Assembly: GCF_900104515.1 (NCBI RefSeq)
Contig: NZ_FNJL01000027.1
Location: 1-64,000, forward strand
Source: Paracidovorax cattleyae
GTDB lineage: Bacteria; Pseudomonadota; Gammaproteobacteria; Burkholderiales; Burkholderiaceae_C
Direction of reading: 5' to 3'
DNA: 64,000 nt
In this document: positions 19,043 through 25,875 of the stretch, in pieces
Layout: each line of letters begins with the position of its first letter
How positions within the stretch are numbered: position 1 is the stretch's first letter
Position numbers and translations under genes: made by a program
The notes under the pieces: model-generated
Told to the model about the DNA's origin: nothing
Database searches by the model: none
What the model saw: only the letters and a program-made list of their open reading frames with translations

Positions 19043-20010
19043 AACGCATCTCCCTTCCCATAGGGCCGCGCACCGTGCGCGGCGCAGCCTGCGCGGCCTC
19101 CGCCCTGGCCCTGGCCTGGCTCGCGGCCTGCACCGACCGTGGCACCCCCGCGCAGATGCCCGCGCCCGAGGCGCCCGCATCCGCACCGGCCGCTGGCGCA
19201 GCCAACGGCGTGGCCGTCGCCCGCGGCCGCATCGAGGTGCAGGGCGGCCTGCTCGAACTCTCGCCCCAGCAGGAGGGCCTGGTGGACACCGTCTCCGTGC
19301 ATGAAGGCCAGGCCGTGAAGCGCGGGCAGGTGCTGCTGCGCCTGTCCGGCACCGGCCTGCAGGCCGAGGCCGACGTGGCGCAGGCGGAGCTGCAGCTGGC
19401 GGAAGCGCGCGAACGCGCACGCGCCCAGCAGGTGCCGGCGCTGCGCCGCACCGCCGCCCGGCTCGCCGAAGCCGCCGCCGCCAACGCCGCCGAGCCGCAG
19501 CGCGCCGAGGACGCCGCCCAGGCCCTGCGCACCGCCGAATCCGATGCCGCCGTGGCACACGCGGAGGCCGAGGTGGCCCGCAGGAAGCTCGCCCAGGTTC
19601 GCGGCCAGCAGGCCCGCCTCGAACTGCGCGCTCCCGAGGACGGCACGGTGGTCCACGTACGCACCCAGGCCGGCCTGCGGTTCGCCACGGCGTCCGGCAG
19701 CCATGCCGCCATCACGCTGCTGCCGAACAGGCCGCTGGTGGTTCGGGCCGAAATCAACCAGAGCTACGCGGCCTCGGTGAAGCCGGGGATGCGCGCCTCC
19801 GTCACGACCGATGGCGACGTCACCCCCGCGGCCCTGCCCGCCGCGCGGGTGGTGCGCATCAGCCCCGTGCTCGGCACCTCGCGGCTGCAGGAGGACGCCC
19901 AGCGCGGCCCGCTGCGGGTCGTGGAATGCGTGCTCGAGTTCGACAGCCCTCCGGAAGCACGCCCCGGGCAGACCGTGCGCGTGAGCTTTCTTCCCCTGAA
20001 GCAGGAATGA
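19039..20010 (+). CDS. HlyD-family periplasmic adaptor, predicted lipoprotein
   Basis: A 323-residue membrane-fusion protein that should link the permease to the outer-membrane duct. The signal peptide ends with LAWLAACTDRG, a lipobox with Cys near residue 31. A short biotinyl-lipoyl half motif (VDTVSVHEGQAVKRGQVLLR) is followed by an Ala/Glu/Arg-rich coiled coil at about residues 110-195, the second half motif (LRAPEDGTVVHVRTQAG) and a beta-barrel ending in RPGQTVRVSFLPL. It overlaps the ATPase stop by four bases. A lipid anchor instead of a membrane helix is typical of the MacA/RND-adaptor side of the family. Confidence 0.92.
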   Translation: MKRISLPIGPRTVRGAACAASALALAWLAACTDRGTPAQMPAPEAPASAPAAGAANGVAVARGRIEVQGGLLELSPQQEGLVDTVSVHEGQAVKRGQVLLRLSGTGLQAEADVAQAELQLAEARERARAQQVPALRRTAARLAEAAAANAAEPQRAEDAAQALRTAESDAAVAHAEAEVARRKLAQVRGQQARLELRAPEDGTVVHVRTQAGLRFATASGSHAAITLLPNRPLVVRAEINQSYAASVKPGMRASVTTDGDVTPAALPAARVVRISPVLGTSRLQEDAQRGPLRVVECVLEFDSPPEARPGQTVRVSFLPLKQE

Positions 20011-20015
20011 TCCCC

Positions 20016-20765
20016 ATGAAGACTGCGTCCTTTCCCCTGTCCTCGCTCCAACGTTCGTCCTTTCCCGCCCGGGACTTCGCGGCGCCCCCCGCGGGCTGGA
20101 TCGTCCAGTGCGACTTCGACGGCACCATCAGCACGCAGGACGTTACCGACTCCCTGCTGCAGCGCTTCGGCCAGCCCGGCTGGCAGGCGCTGGAAGACGC
20201 CTGGGAGCGCGGCGAGATCGGTTCGCGCGAGTGCATGAAGGGCCAGGTCGCGCTGCTGGACATGGACCGCGCCGAACTCGACGCCCACCTGGAGACCATC
20301 GAGGTCGATCCGCATTTCGCCGCCTTCGTGCGCGAGGCCCGGACGCTGGGCATGCCGGTGCAGGTGGTGAGCGACGGCATCGACTACGCCATCCAGTCCG
20401 TGCTGGCCCGCAACGGACTGGACGGACTGCCCGTGATCGCCAACCGCCTCGTGCAGGCCGGCCCGCGCCAGTGGCGCCTGGAGTCGCCCTGGGCCAGCAG
20501 CAGCTGCGCACGCGCCAGCGGCAACTGCAAGTGCGAGCGCCTGGCCGAGCAGCGCACCCTGCACGGGCGGGTGCTGTTCGTGGGCGACAGCACGTCGGAC
20601 TTCTGCGTCTCCGGCCGCGCCGACTTCGTCTTCGCCAAGTACAAGCTCATCGCCCACTGCGAGAGCCGCGGCATCGCCCATGCTCCGTTCGGCGACTTCT
20701 CCGATACGCTGGACCTGCTGCACCACCTCGACGCACTGGCACCGCGCCAGCTGGAGGTGGCATGA
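20016..20765 (+). CDS. MtnX-like HAD-IB family phosphatase
   Basis: A 249-residue HAD hydrolase. The nucleophile motif is VQCDFDGTISTQDVTDSLL (Asp near residue 31), motif II lies in VQVVSDGIDYAIQSVL, and VLFVGDSTSDFCVSGRAD gives the metal-binding Asp pair. Its relatives include MtnX (methionine salvage) and phosphoserine phosphatases, but no other methionine-salvage gene is near. Two ATGs are possible: 20007, which makes an ATGA overlap with the adaptor stop, or 20016, preferred because AGGA lies nine bases upstream. In this operon it more likely dephosphorylates an intermediate of the exported compound. Confidence 0.88.
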   Translation: MKTASFPLSSLQRSSFPARDFAAPPAGWIVQCDFDGTISTQDVTDSLLQRFGQPGWQALEDAWERGEIGSRECMKGQVALLDMDRAELDAHLETIEVDPHFAAFVREARTLGMPVQVVSDGIDYAIQSVLARNGLDGLPVIANRLVQAGPRQWRLESPWASSSCARASGNCKCERLAEQRTLHGRVLFVGDSTSDFCVSGRADFVFAKYKLIAHCESRGIAHAPFGDFSDTLDLLHHLDALAPRQLEVA

Positions 20766-21709
20766 ACGCGGCCGCAGCGACCCTGCGCGCCATGGACGAC
20801 AGCGCCCTGGCCCACCCCGCCGCCGCCCCCGCGCCCCTCCATGGCACCGAGCACGAGTACCTGCTGGAGGGCCACGGACCGCTCGCCACCACCGGGGTCC
20901 TGCTGATCCACGGCCTCACCGGCACGCCCAACGAGATGCGGCTGCTCGCCAAAGGCCTGCACCGAGCAGGCTTCACCGTGCTCGCCGTGCAGCTCGCTGG
21001 CCACTGCGGCACGCAGGACGACCTGATCGCCACGCGCTGGCAGGACTGGGTGGCCAGCGCCCGGCGCGGCGCGGACCGGCTCATGCAGCTCACCGGGCAG
21101 CCGATCGTCGCCTGCGGCCTGTCCATGGGCGCGCTGCTGGCGCTGGCCCTGGCCATTGATCGGCCGCGGCAGGTGGCCGGCGTGGTGGCGCTCTCCACCA
21201 CCTTCCGCTACGACGGCTGGAGCATGCCGGCCTATACGCGCCTGGACTTCCTGCTGCCGCTGTTCCGGGCCCTCGGCATCGGCCGCCGCAGCGTCTTCAT
21301 GGAAGCGCCGCCCTACGGCATCAAGGACGAGGCCTTGCGCGAGCGCGTGGTGTCGCAGATGCATTCGGGCGACAGCGCGGCCGCCGGGCTGCCGGGCAAC
21401 CCCTGGTGGTCGGTGATCGAGCTGCGGGCGCTCTCCGCCCACGTGCGGCGCAACCTGGGCGCGGTGCGCGCGCCCTGCCTGGTGATGCACGCCCGCAACG
21501 ACGACATCGCCGCGGCAGGCAACGCCCAGGACATCGTGCGCGGCGTGCGCCACGCCCCGGTGGAGCTGGTGCTGCTGGACGACAGCTACCACATGATCAC
21601 CATCGACCGCGACCGCCGCACGGTGCTCGCGCGCACGGTGGCCTTCGCGGAGGCGGTCGCGCAACAGCGGCAGCAGGAGCCATGGCGCCAGGAAGGCGCT
21701 GCGCCATGA
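20762..21709 (+). CDS. Alpha/beta hydrolase (carboxylesterase Est30-like)
   Basis: A 315-residue serine hydrolase. The oxyanion segment is VLLIHGLTGTPNEMRLL, the nucleophile elbow is ACGLSMGALLAL (Ser near residue 121), the acid is in HARNDDIAAAGNAQDI and the catalytic His in DDSYHMITIDRDR. This is the arrangement of Est30-type carboxylesterases and monoacylglycerol lipases. The first 30 residues are a loose Ala-rich extension. The start overlaps the phosphatase stop and its stop overlaps the next gene, both by ATGA. It could be an esterase, thioesterase or acyltransferase acting on the operon's product. Confidence 0.9.
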   Translation: MNAAAATLRAMDDSALAHPAAAPAPLHGTEHEYLLEGHGPLATTGVLLIHGLTGTPNEMRLLAKGLHRAGFTVLAVQLAGHCGTQDDLIATRWQDWVASARRGADRLMQLTGQPIVACGLSMGALLALALAIDRPRQVAGVVALSTTFRYDGWSMPAYTRLDFLLPLFRALGIGRRSVFMEAPPYGIKDEALRERVVSQMHSGDSAAAGLPGNPWWSVIELRALSAHVRRNLGAVRAPCLVMHARNDDIAAAGNAQDIVRGVRHAPVELVLLDDSYHMITIDRDRRTVLARTVAFAEAVAQQRQQEPWRQEGAAP

Positions 21710-22092
21710 CGCCAACGGACGGCGGCGGCATCACGCCGCTGGTGGCCCTGCTGTGGTTGCTGAACATGCTGGTGGACACGGGTGGGCAGCTGGCCTTCAA
21801 GGCAGCCGCCACGGCCGACCCGCGCGCGGGCAGCGGCCTGGCACGCTGGATCTGGATGGCTCGCCGGCCCTGGATCTGGGTCGGCATCGGCTGCTACGTG
21901 GCAGAATTCCTGGTCTGGCTGGCGTTTCTTTCCCTCGTGCCGCTGTCCGACGGCGTGCTGCTGGGCTCGATCAACATCGTGGCCGTGATGATCGCCGGGC
22001 GCTTCCTGTTCCGCGAAAAGCTCTCGCCGATGCGGGTGGCAGGCATCCTGCTGGTGTCTGCGGGCGTGGCCGTCGTCGGCCTGAAGGGGTGA
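21706..22092 (+). CDS. EamA/SMR-like four-helix membrane protein (first of a pair)
   Basis: A 128-residue inner-membrane protein with about four helices (residues 12-32, 52-74, 77-98 and 104-126), the size of small multidrug resistance and ArnE/ArnF half-transporters. Recognisable segments are GGQLAFKAAA in helix 1 and FLSLVPLSDGVLLGSINIVAV. It starts inside the stop of the hydrolase gene (ATGA) and is followed after four bases by a second protein of the same type. Such adjacent unequal pairs usually work as heterodimers; ArnE/ArnF flip an aminoarabinosyl lipid carrier. The transported molecule here is unknown. Confidence 0.82.
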   Translation: MTPTDGGGITPLVALLWLLNMLVDTGGQLAFKAAATADPRAGSGLARWIWMARRPWIWVGIGCYVAEFLVWLAFLSLVPLSDGVLLGSINIVAVMIAGRFLFREKLSPMRVAGILLVSAGVAVVGLKG

Positions 22093-22096
22093 CGCC

Positions 22097-22510
22097 ATGC
22101 GACGCTTCTACGCCATCGGCTTTCTCGTCCTGGTCGCCTTCGACACGCTCGCGCAGATCAGCTTCAAGGTGGCGGGCGAACACGCGCTGCCACTGGAGTT
22201 CTCCAGCGCCTGGCTGGCACGGGTGTTCGGCCAGCCCTGGATCTACGGCGCCTTCGTGGGCTACGTGGGCGCCTTCTTCACCTGGATGACGCTGCTGGAG
22301 CACGCGCCCATCGGCCCGGCTTTTGCGGCATCGCACCTCGAGGTCGTTTCCGTGCTGGCGCTCTCGGCCGTCCTGTTCAATGAGCCCATCGGCTGGCCGC
22401 AGCTGCTGGGCGCCGCGCTCATCGCCGCCGGCATCGCCTGCCTGGCCCGCAGCGAGGCCGAGGAGCAGGCGCCGCCAGCCGATCCCCCGCCCTCGCCCCA
22501 TGGTGCCTGA
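22097..22510 (+). CDS. EamA/SMR-like four-helix membrane protein (second of a pair)
   Basis: A 137-residue protein with about four helices (residues 3-23, 45-66, 73-95 and 97-118), paired with the preceding gene. The first helix has FDTLAQISFKVAGE and the third region EHAPIGPAFAASHLEVVSVL, both typical of SMR/EamA half-transporters. A Pro-rich cytoplasmic tail of about 20 residues ends the chain. It overlaps the aminotransferase gene by 11 bases. The likely role is a heterodimeric flippase or exporter with its partner. Confidence 0.82.
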   Translation: MRRFYAIGFLVLVAFDTLAQISFKVAGEHALPLEFSSAWLARVFGQPWIYGAFVGYVGAFFTWMTLLEHAPIGPAFAASHLEVVSVLALSAVLFNEPIGWPQLLGAALIAAGIACLARSEAEEQAPPADPPPSPHGA

Positions 22511-23738
22511 GGCGCCACCCACCGCCGGCCTGCCGCTGGGCTGGCGCGACCTGCTGCCCGGCGGCGATGCCGACCTGGGAGGCGCGCTGGCGCGCTTCCT
22601 GGTCGTGCCGGCCGTGCAGATCGAATGCTCCGGCACCGCCGCGCTGGTGGTGGCGCTCACGGCCCTGCGCGAGCGAGAACCCGTGCGCGACGAGATCATC
22701 GCCCCGGCCTACACCTGCCCCCTGGTCGCCCTGGCGGCCGCGCACTGCGGCCTGCGGCTGCGCGTGTGCGACCTGCGGCCCGCCAGCCTGGACCTGTGCC
22801 AGGAAGCACTGGCCGCGCTCTGCGGTCCGCGCACCCTGGCCGTGCTGCCCACCCACCTGGCGGGCCGCGTGACCGACGTGGCCCCGGTACGCGCCATCGC
22901 CCATGCAGCCGGCGCCCGCGTCATCGAGGACGCGGCCCAGGCCCTGGGCGCACGGGAGCAGGGTGGCACCTGCATCGGCACCACGGGCAGCGACATGGTG
23001 TTCTTCAGCATGGCCGTGGGCAAGGGCCTCACGATCTACGAAGGCGGCGCGCTGGTGGTGGCCGACCCCGCCCTGCGTGCGGCCTGCGTGCGCGCCGCCT
23101 GCACGGTGGCTCCCTGGCGCCGGGGTTGGGAGCTGCGCCGCAGCGCCGAGCTGCTGGGCTATGCCGCGCTCTACCGTCCGGTCGCCCTGCCGCTGGCTTA
23201 TGGCCTGCCGCTGCGCCGGGCACTGGCCCAGGGCGACCGCGTCGCCGCGGCGGGCGACGATTTCGACGATGCCATACCGCTGCACCAGGTCGGCCGCTGG
23301 CGCCGCGCCGTGGGCGTGCGCGCACTGGCCCGCCTGCCCGCCTGGCTGGCCGAGGGCGAGGTACGGGCACGGCACCGCATGGCTTCCCTGCGCGAGCGCG
23401 TTCCTGAACTGCAGGTGATCGAGGACAGCCGCGCCGTTCAGGGCGCGCAGGGCACCTGGCCCACGCTGCTGGTGCTGCTACCCGACGCCACACGCCGCGA
23501 GGCCGCCATCGCCGCGCTGTGGGGCCGGGGCCTGGGCGTGAGCCTGCCCTTCGTGCATGCGTTGCCCGACTACCCGCGCTATGCGCGGCACGTCGCACCG
23601 GGCCCGCAAGGGCGCTGGCCACACGCCCGGGATTTCGCGGCGCGCGTGCTCGCCGTCGGCAACAGCCCCTGGCTGGACGACGCCGGCTTCGACCGGATCT
23701 GCGCGGTGCTGCAGCAGGTGGTGCAGACCGGTGGATGA
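22500..23738 (+). CDS. DegT/DnrJ/EryC1/StrS-family PLP aminotransferase
   Basis: A 412-residue PLP enzyme of the sugar aminotransferase superfamily. Conserved elements: ECSGTAALVVALTAL, DEIIAPAYTCPLVALAA, AGARVIEDAAQALGA (the PLP-ring Asp) and FFSMAVGKGLTIYEGGALVV, whose Lys is the expected Schiff-base residue. The His that usually precedes it (as in FHPGK) is not conserved. The C-terminal third is diverged from classic sugar aminotransferases. It begins at the ATG at 22500, 11 bases inside the SMR gene. It is the last gene of the operon and may aminate a nucleotide- or lipid-linked sugar or another ketone. Confidence 0.87.
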   Translation: MVPEAPPTAGLPLGWRDLLPGGDADLGGALARFLVVPAVQIECSGTAALVVALTALREREPVRDEIIAPAYTCPLVALAAAHCGLRLRVCDLRPASLDLCQEALAALCGPRTLAVLPTHLAGRVTDVAPVRAIAHAAGARVIEDAAQALGAREQGGTCIGTTGSDMVFFSMAVGKGLTIYEGGALVVADPALRAACVRAACTVAPWRRGWELRRSAELLGYAALYRPVALPLAYGLPLRRALAQGDRVAAAGDDFDDAIPLHQVGRWRRAVGVRALARLPAWLAEGEVRARHRMASLRERVPELQVIEDSRAVQGAQGTWPTLLVLLPDATRREAAIAALWGRGLGVSLPFVHALPDYPRYARHVAPGPQGRWPHARDFAARVLAVGNSPWLDDAGFDRICAVLQQVVQTGG

Positions 23739-23763
23739 GCCGGCCCGCTGGATCCACGCACCG

Positions 23764-24672
23764 TCAGCCGTCCGTCTCAAGCATGCCGAGCAGCCACATG
23801 TTGAACGCGGCCTGCGCAGCCTGCCAGGCCGGCAGGTCGGCGTGCTCCGTGCCGGTCTGCTGTCCGTCGCCAGCGCTCAGCCACCGCTTCCACGCCGTGG
23901 CGTAGCGGTGGGTGGAAACGTCGCCCGTCACGTCGCTGGCCACGACGCAGTTGCGCAGGCCGGCGATCACCGCCGCGGCATGCCGCGTCTCCAGCGTGCC
24001 CTGGTCCCAGTTCGTGCGCACCACGCGCGGGGAAAACACATCCTTGTCCACGCTGAAATACGTAGGCACCCGCTGCCGCTCGAGCATGCGCGCCAGTTCT
24101 CCGACCAGGGCGTCCGCATCGGGGAATGCGCGGAACCGGTCCGCGATGCCCAGCCAGCGCGCCCAGCGCGTGTCCACGCCGCTGCTCCAGTACGTCAGCC
24201 GGCCCGCGCGCAGCGGCGCGATGTAGTTCTCCCACGCATGGCCCGTGCCGATGTCGCCCGAGGTAATGCCCACCACGTGGACATGAGAGACCTGGGGCAG
24301 CAGCGCCACCCGCCGCACCCAGGATCCGCAGTGCACCCCGAAGGGAAAGCGCATGTTGTCCGGGTGGTTGTCCAGCACCACCACCCGCAGCGGCTGCGCC
24401 GCGGAGAAGCCGTGGGCGGCGATGCAGCGCTCGATGAGCGGCCAGCTCAGGTGGTGGAAGTCGCCACTGCCCATGAACACCGTGCCGTGCGCCGCCACCG
24501 GCGGCATGGCCAGCTCCAGCGCCTGCCGGAACGCGCGCATCGTGCCCATGCCGCAGCCGAAGCGGATGCGCTCCTGCCACGCCGGCGCCAGCGGCAGCCG
24601 GACCTCGCCGGGCAGCGTGCCCACGGAGCCGTCCACGTCGAGCACTACCGGGGGCCGCGACGCGCCGTTCAT
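23764..24672 (-). CDS. UPF0489 / arginase-like hydrolase
   Basis: A 302-residue protein with a ureohydrolase-type metal site: VFMGSGDFHHLSWPL, VVVLDNHPDNMRFPFG and TYFSVDKDVFSP match the GDHS, DxHxD and SxDxD motifs of arginases and deacetylases. This is the pattern of the UPF0489 family, which includes arginases that turn peptide-bound Arg into ornithine. No RiPP precursor is apparent nearby, so a free or conjugated guanidine compound is an equally plausible substrate. The ATG at 24672 overlaps the GNAT stop (ATGA). It converges on the DegT-type aminotransferase with 25 bases between the stops. Confidence 0.8.
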   Translation of the reverse strand: MNGASRPPVVLDVDGSVGTLPGEVRLPLAPAWQERIRFGCGMGTMRAFRQALELAMPPVAAHGTVFMGSGDFHHLSWPLIERCIAAHGFSAAQPLRVVVLDNHPDNMRFPFGVHCGSWVRRVALLPQVSHVHVVGITSGDIGTGHAWENYIAPLRAGRLTYWSSGVDTRWARWLGIADRFRAFPDADALVGELARMLERQRVPTYFSVDKDVFSPRVVRTNWDQGTLETRHAAAVIAGLRNCVVASDVTGDVSTHRYATAWKRWLSAGDGQQTGTEHADLPAWQAAQAAFNMWLLGMLETDG

Positions 24673-25736
24673 GCCGCGTCCTCCACGCTTTCCTTCCAGC
24701 GCCGGTCGCTCTCGAAGTGGCCCGAGAAACGCCGGGCCAGCGCGCGCAGCAGGGGGTTGCGCACATAGACCGCGTGCCGCGTCCAGGTGAAGCGCGCGCC
24801 CAGGCTGCGCTTGACCTCGGGATCGGTCCAGCCCGCGATGTAATGGGTCAGGCCCCGCTCGAGCGCATATTCCAGATTGACCATCCAGCTCACGAAATAC
24901 AGGTTGACCTCGCGCGCGGCGGGGTAGGACAGGCCGATGTACTTGTCCACGAGGCGCCCTGCGTGCTCGTAGCAGAGGTTCCATCCCAGCAGCGCGCTGG
25001 TATCGGCGTGGCGGTACTCGAAGACGATGCCGCCGCCGCCCCCGTCGCGCAGCAGCGCGGCGAAGAAATCCCGGGTCAGCCGGTCGAAATGCACCTCGCT
25101 CTGCGCATGCACGGCCTCGTAGAGCGCATAGCAGGCATCCACCCGCGCGTCGTCGGCATAGGCATCGCCCGTGGGCACGCGCTCGATCCGCAACTGCGAC
25201 CGGCTGCGCAGCTTGCGCCGCAGATTGCTGCGGCGGCTGGAGGACAGGCGCGCCAGATACTCGTCCAGGTGTGCGAAGTCGATGGGCACGTAGGCCAGCG
25301 CCTGGCCCTCGACCAGCACGAAGCCTTGCCGCACGCAGGCCTCGGCAAGCGCCTGGGCATAGGCGTTGTCCTCGTCCGGGAGCAGTGGCGAATCCTGCGG
25401 AAGATCCTTCGCGATCACCAGCGCGAAATCACGGCCGGGGCCGGTGCGCAGCGCCGCGGCGACCGCCTCCGGCGCGAGGCCCTGCGGCAGCGGGGCGTAT
25501 TCCGTCACCGTGGTGCCCGCGAAGGCCGTGCGCACGCGCAGCCACCGCGACCAGCGACCGAACAGCGGCCAGCCGCGCAGCCGCGCCTTGAACCCGTCGT
25601 CCGCCGTCGTCAGCAGGTCGAACGGCGCCGAGAACACCGGCACCGGCAACCCCTGCAGCCATGCGAACCCTTCCGGCGGATGCGCGCCGACATGCGCCAC
25701 GAGCGACTCCGGCTCCAGCCGGTTGCGCCAGCTCAT
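24669..25736 (-). CDS. FemAB-like GNAT-superfamily acyltransferase
   Basis: A 355-residue protein of the Acetyltransf_6 (FemAB-like) type. The core runs from about residue 160 to 345, with LARLSSSRRSNLRRKLRSR, HFDRLTRDFFAALL, GWNLCYEHAGRLVDKYIGL and YIAGWTDPEVKRSLGARF. Such enzymes transfer acyl or aminoacyl groups to amines. The N-terminal 150 residues are diverged (VPVFSAPFDLLTTADDGFK). It is cotranscribed with the UPF0489 gene by a four-base overlap and lies 139 bases after the class III aminotransferase gene. This suggests the order amination, acylation, hydrolysis, which is inference. Confidence 0.82.
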   Translation of the reverse strand: MSWRNRLEPESLVAHVGAHPPEGFAWLQGLPVPVFSAPFDLLTTADDGFKARLRGWPLFGRWSRWLRVRTAFAGTTVTEYAPLPQGLAPEAVAAALRTGPGRDFALVIAKDLPQDSPLLPDEDNAYAQALAEACVRQGFVLVEGQALAYVPIDFAHLDEYLARLSSSRRSNLRRKLRSRSQLRIERVPTGDAYADDARVDACYALYEAVHAQSEVHFDRLTRDFFAALLRDGGGGGIVFEYRHADTSALLGWNLCYEHAGRLVDKYIGLSYPAAREVNLYFVSWMVNLEYALERGLTHYIAGWTDPEVKRSLGARFTWTRHAVYVRNPLLRALARRFSGHFESDRRWKESVEDAA

Positions 25737-25817
25737 GGTATCGCTGAAGCGCCAGAAACCGGGCGCGTTCCAGTGGCGCAGACGCCGCGCAAGGGCCGCC
25801 CCGCCGCGCTGGCGTCG

Positions 25818-25848
25818 CCCCCCTTCCCGCGAAGCGAGAGAAGGGGGG
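25818..25848. repeat. REP-like palindromic hairpin
   Basis: CCCCCCTTC (25818-25826) pairs perfectly with GAAGGGGGG (25840-25848). The loop contains a smaller stem (CGCGAAGCG). A further hairpin-like stretch (GAGCGGCGAAGCTGCTC) follows at about 25848-25864. It lies between two minus-strand genes of the same operon, so it may lower distal expression or protect the mRNA end. Dispersed elements of this form are known in Comamonadaceae. Confidence 0.6.
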
Positions 25849-25875
25849 AGCGGCGAAGCTGCTCGGGGGGTTGGC

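Noticed and set aside
20016-20765. A methionine-salvage mtnX gene
   Set aside because: The protein is MtnX-like, but no mtnA, mtnB, mtnK or mtnD gene is nearby and it lies inside an export operon.
21706-23738. A complete arn (aminoarabinose) operon
   Set aside because: Only ArnE/F-like and ArnB-like elements are present; no ArnA, ArnC, ArnD or ArnT homologue is seen.
23731-23757. Weak inverted repeat GTGGAT / ATCCAC between the convergent aminotransferase and UPF0489 genes
   Set aside because: Short imperfect stem with a long loop and no T run; not enough for a terminator call.
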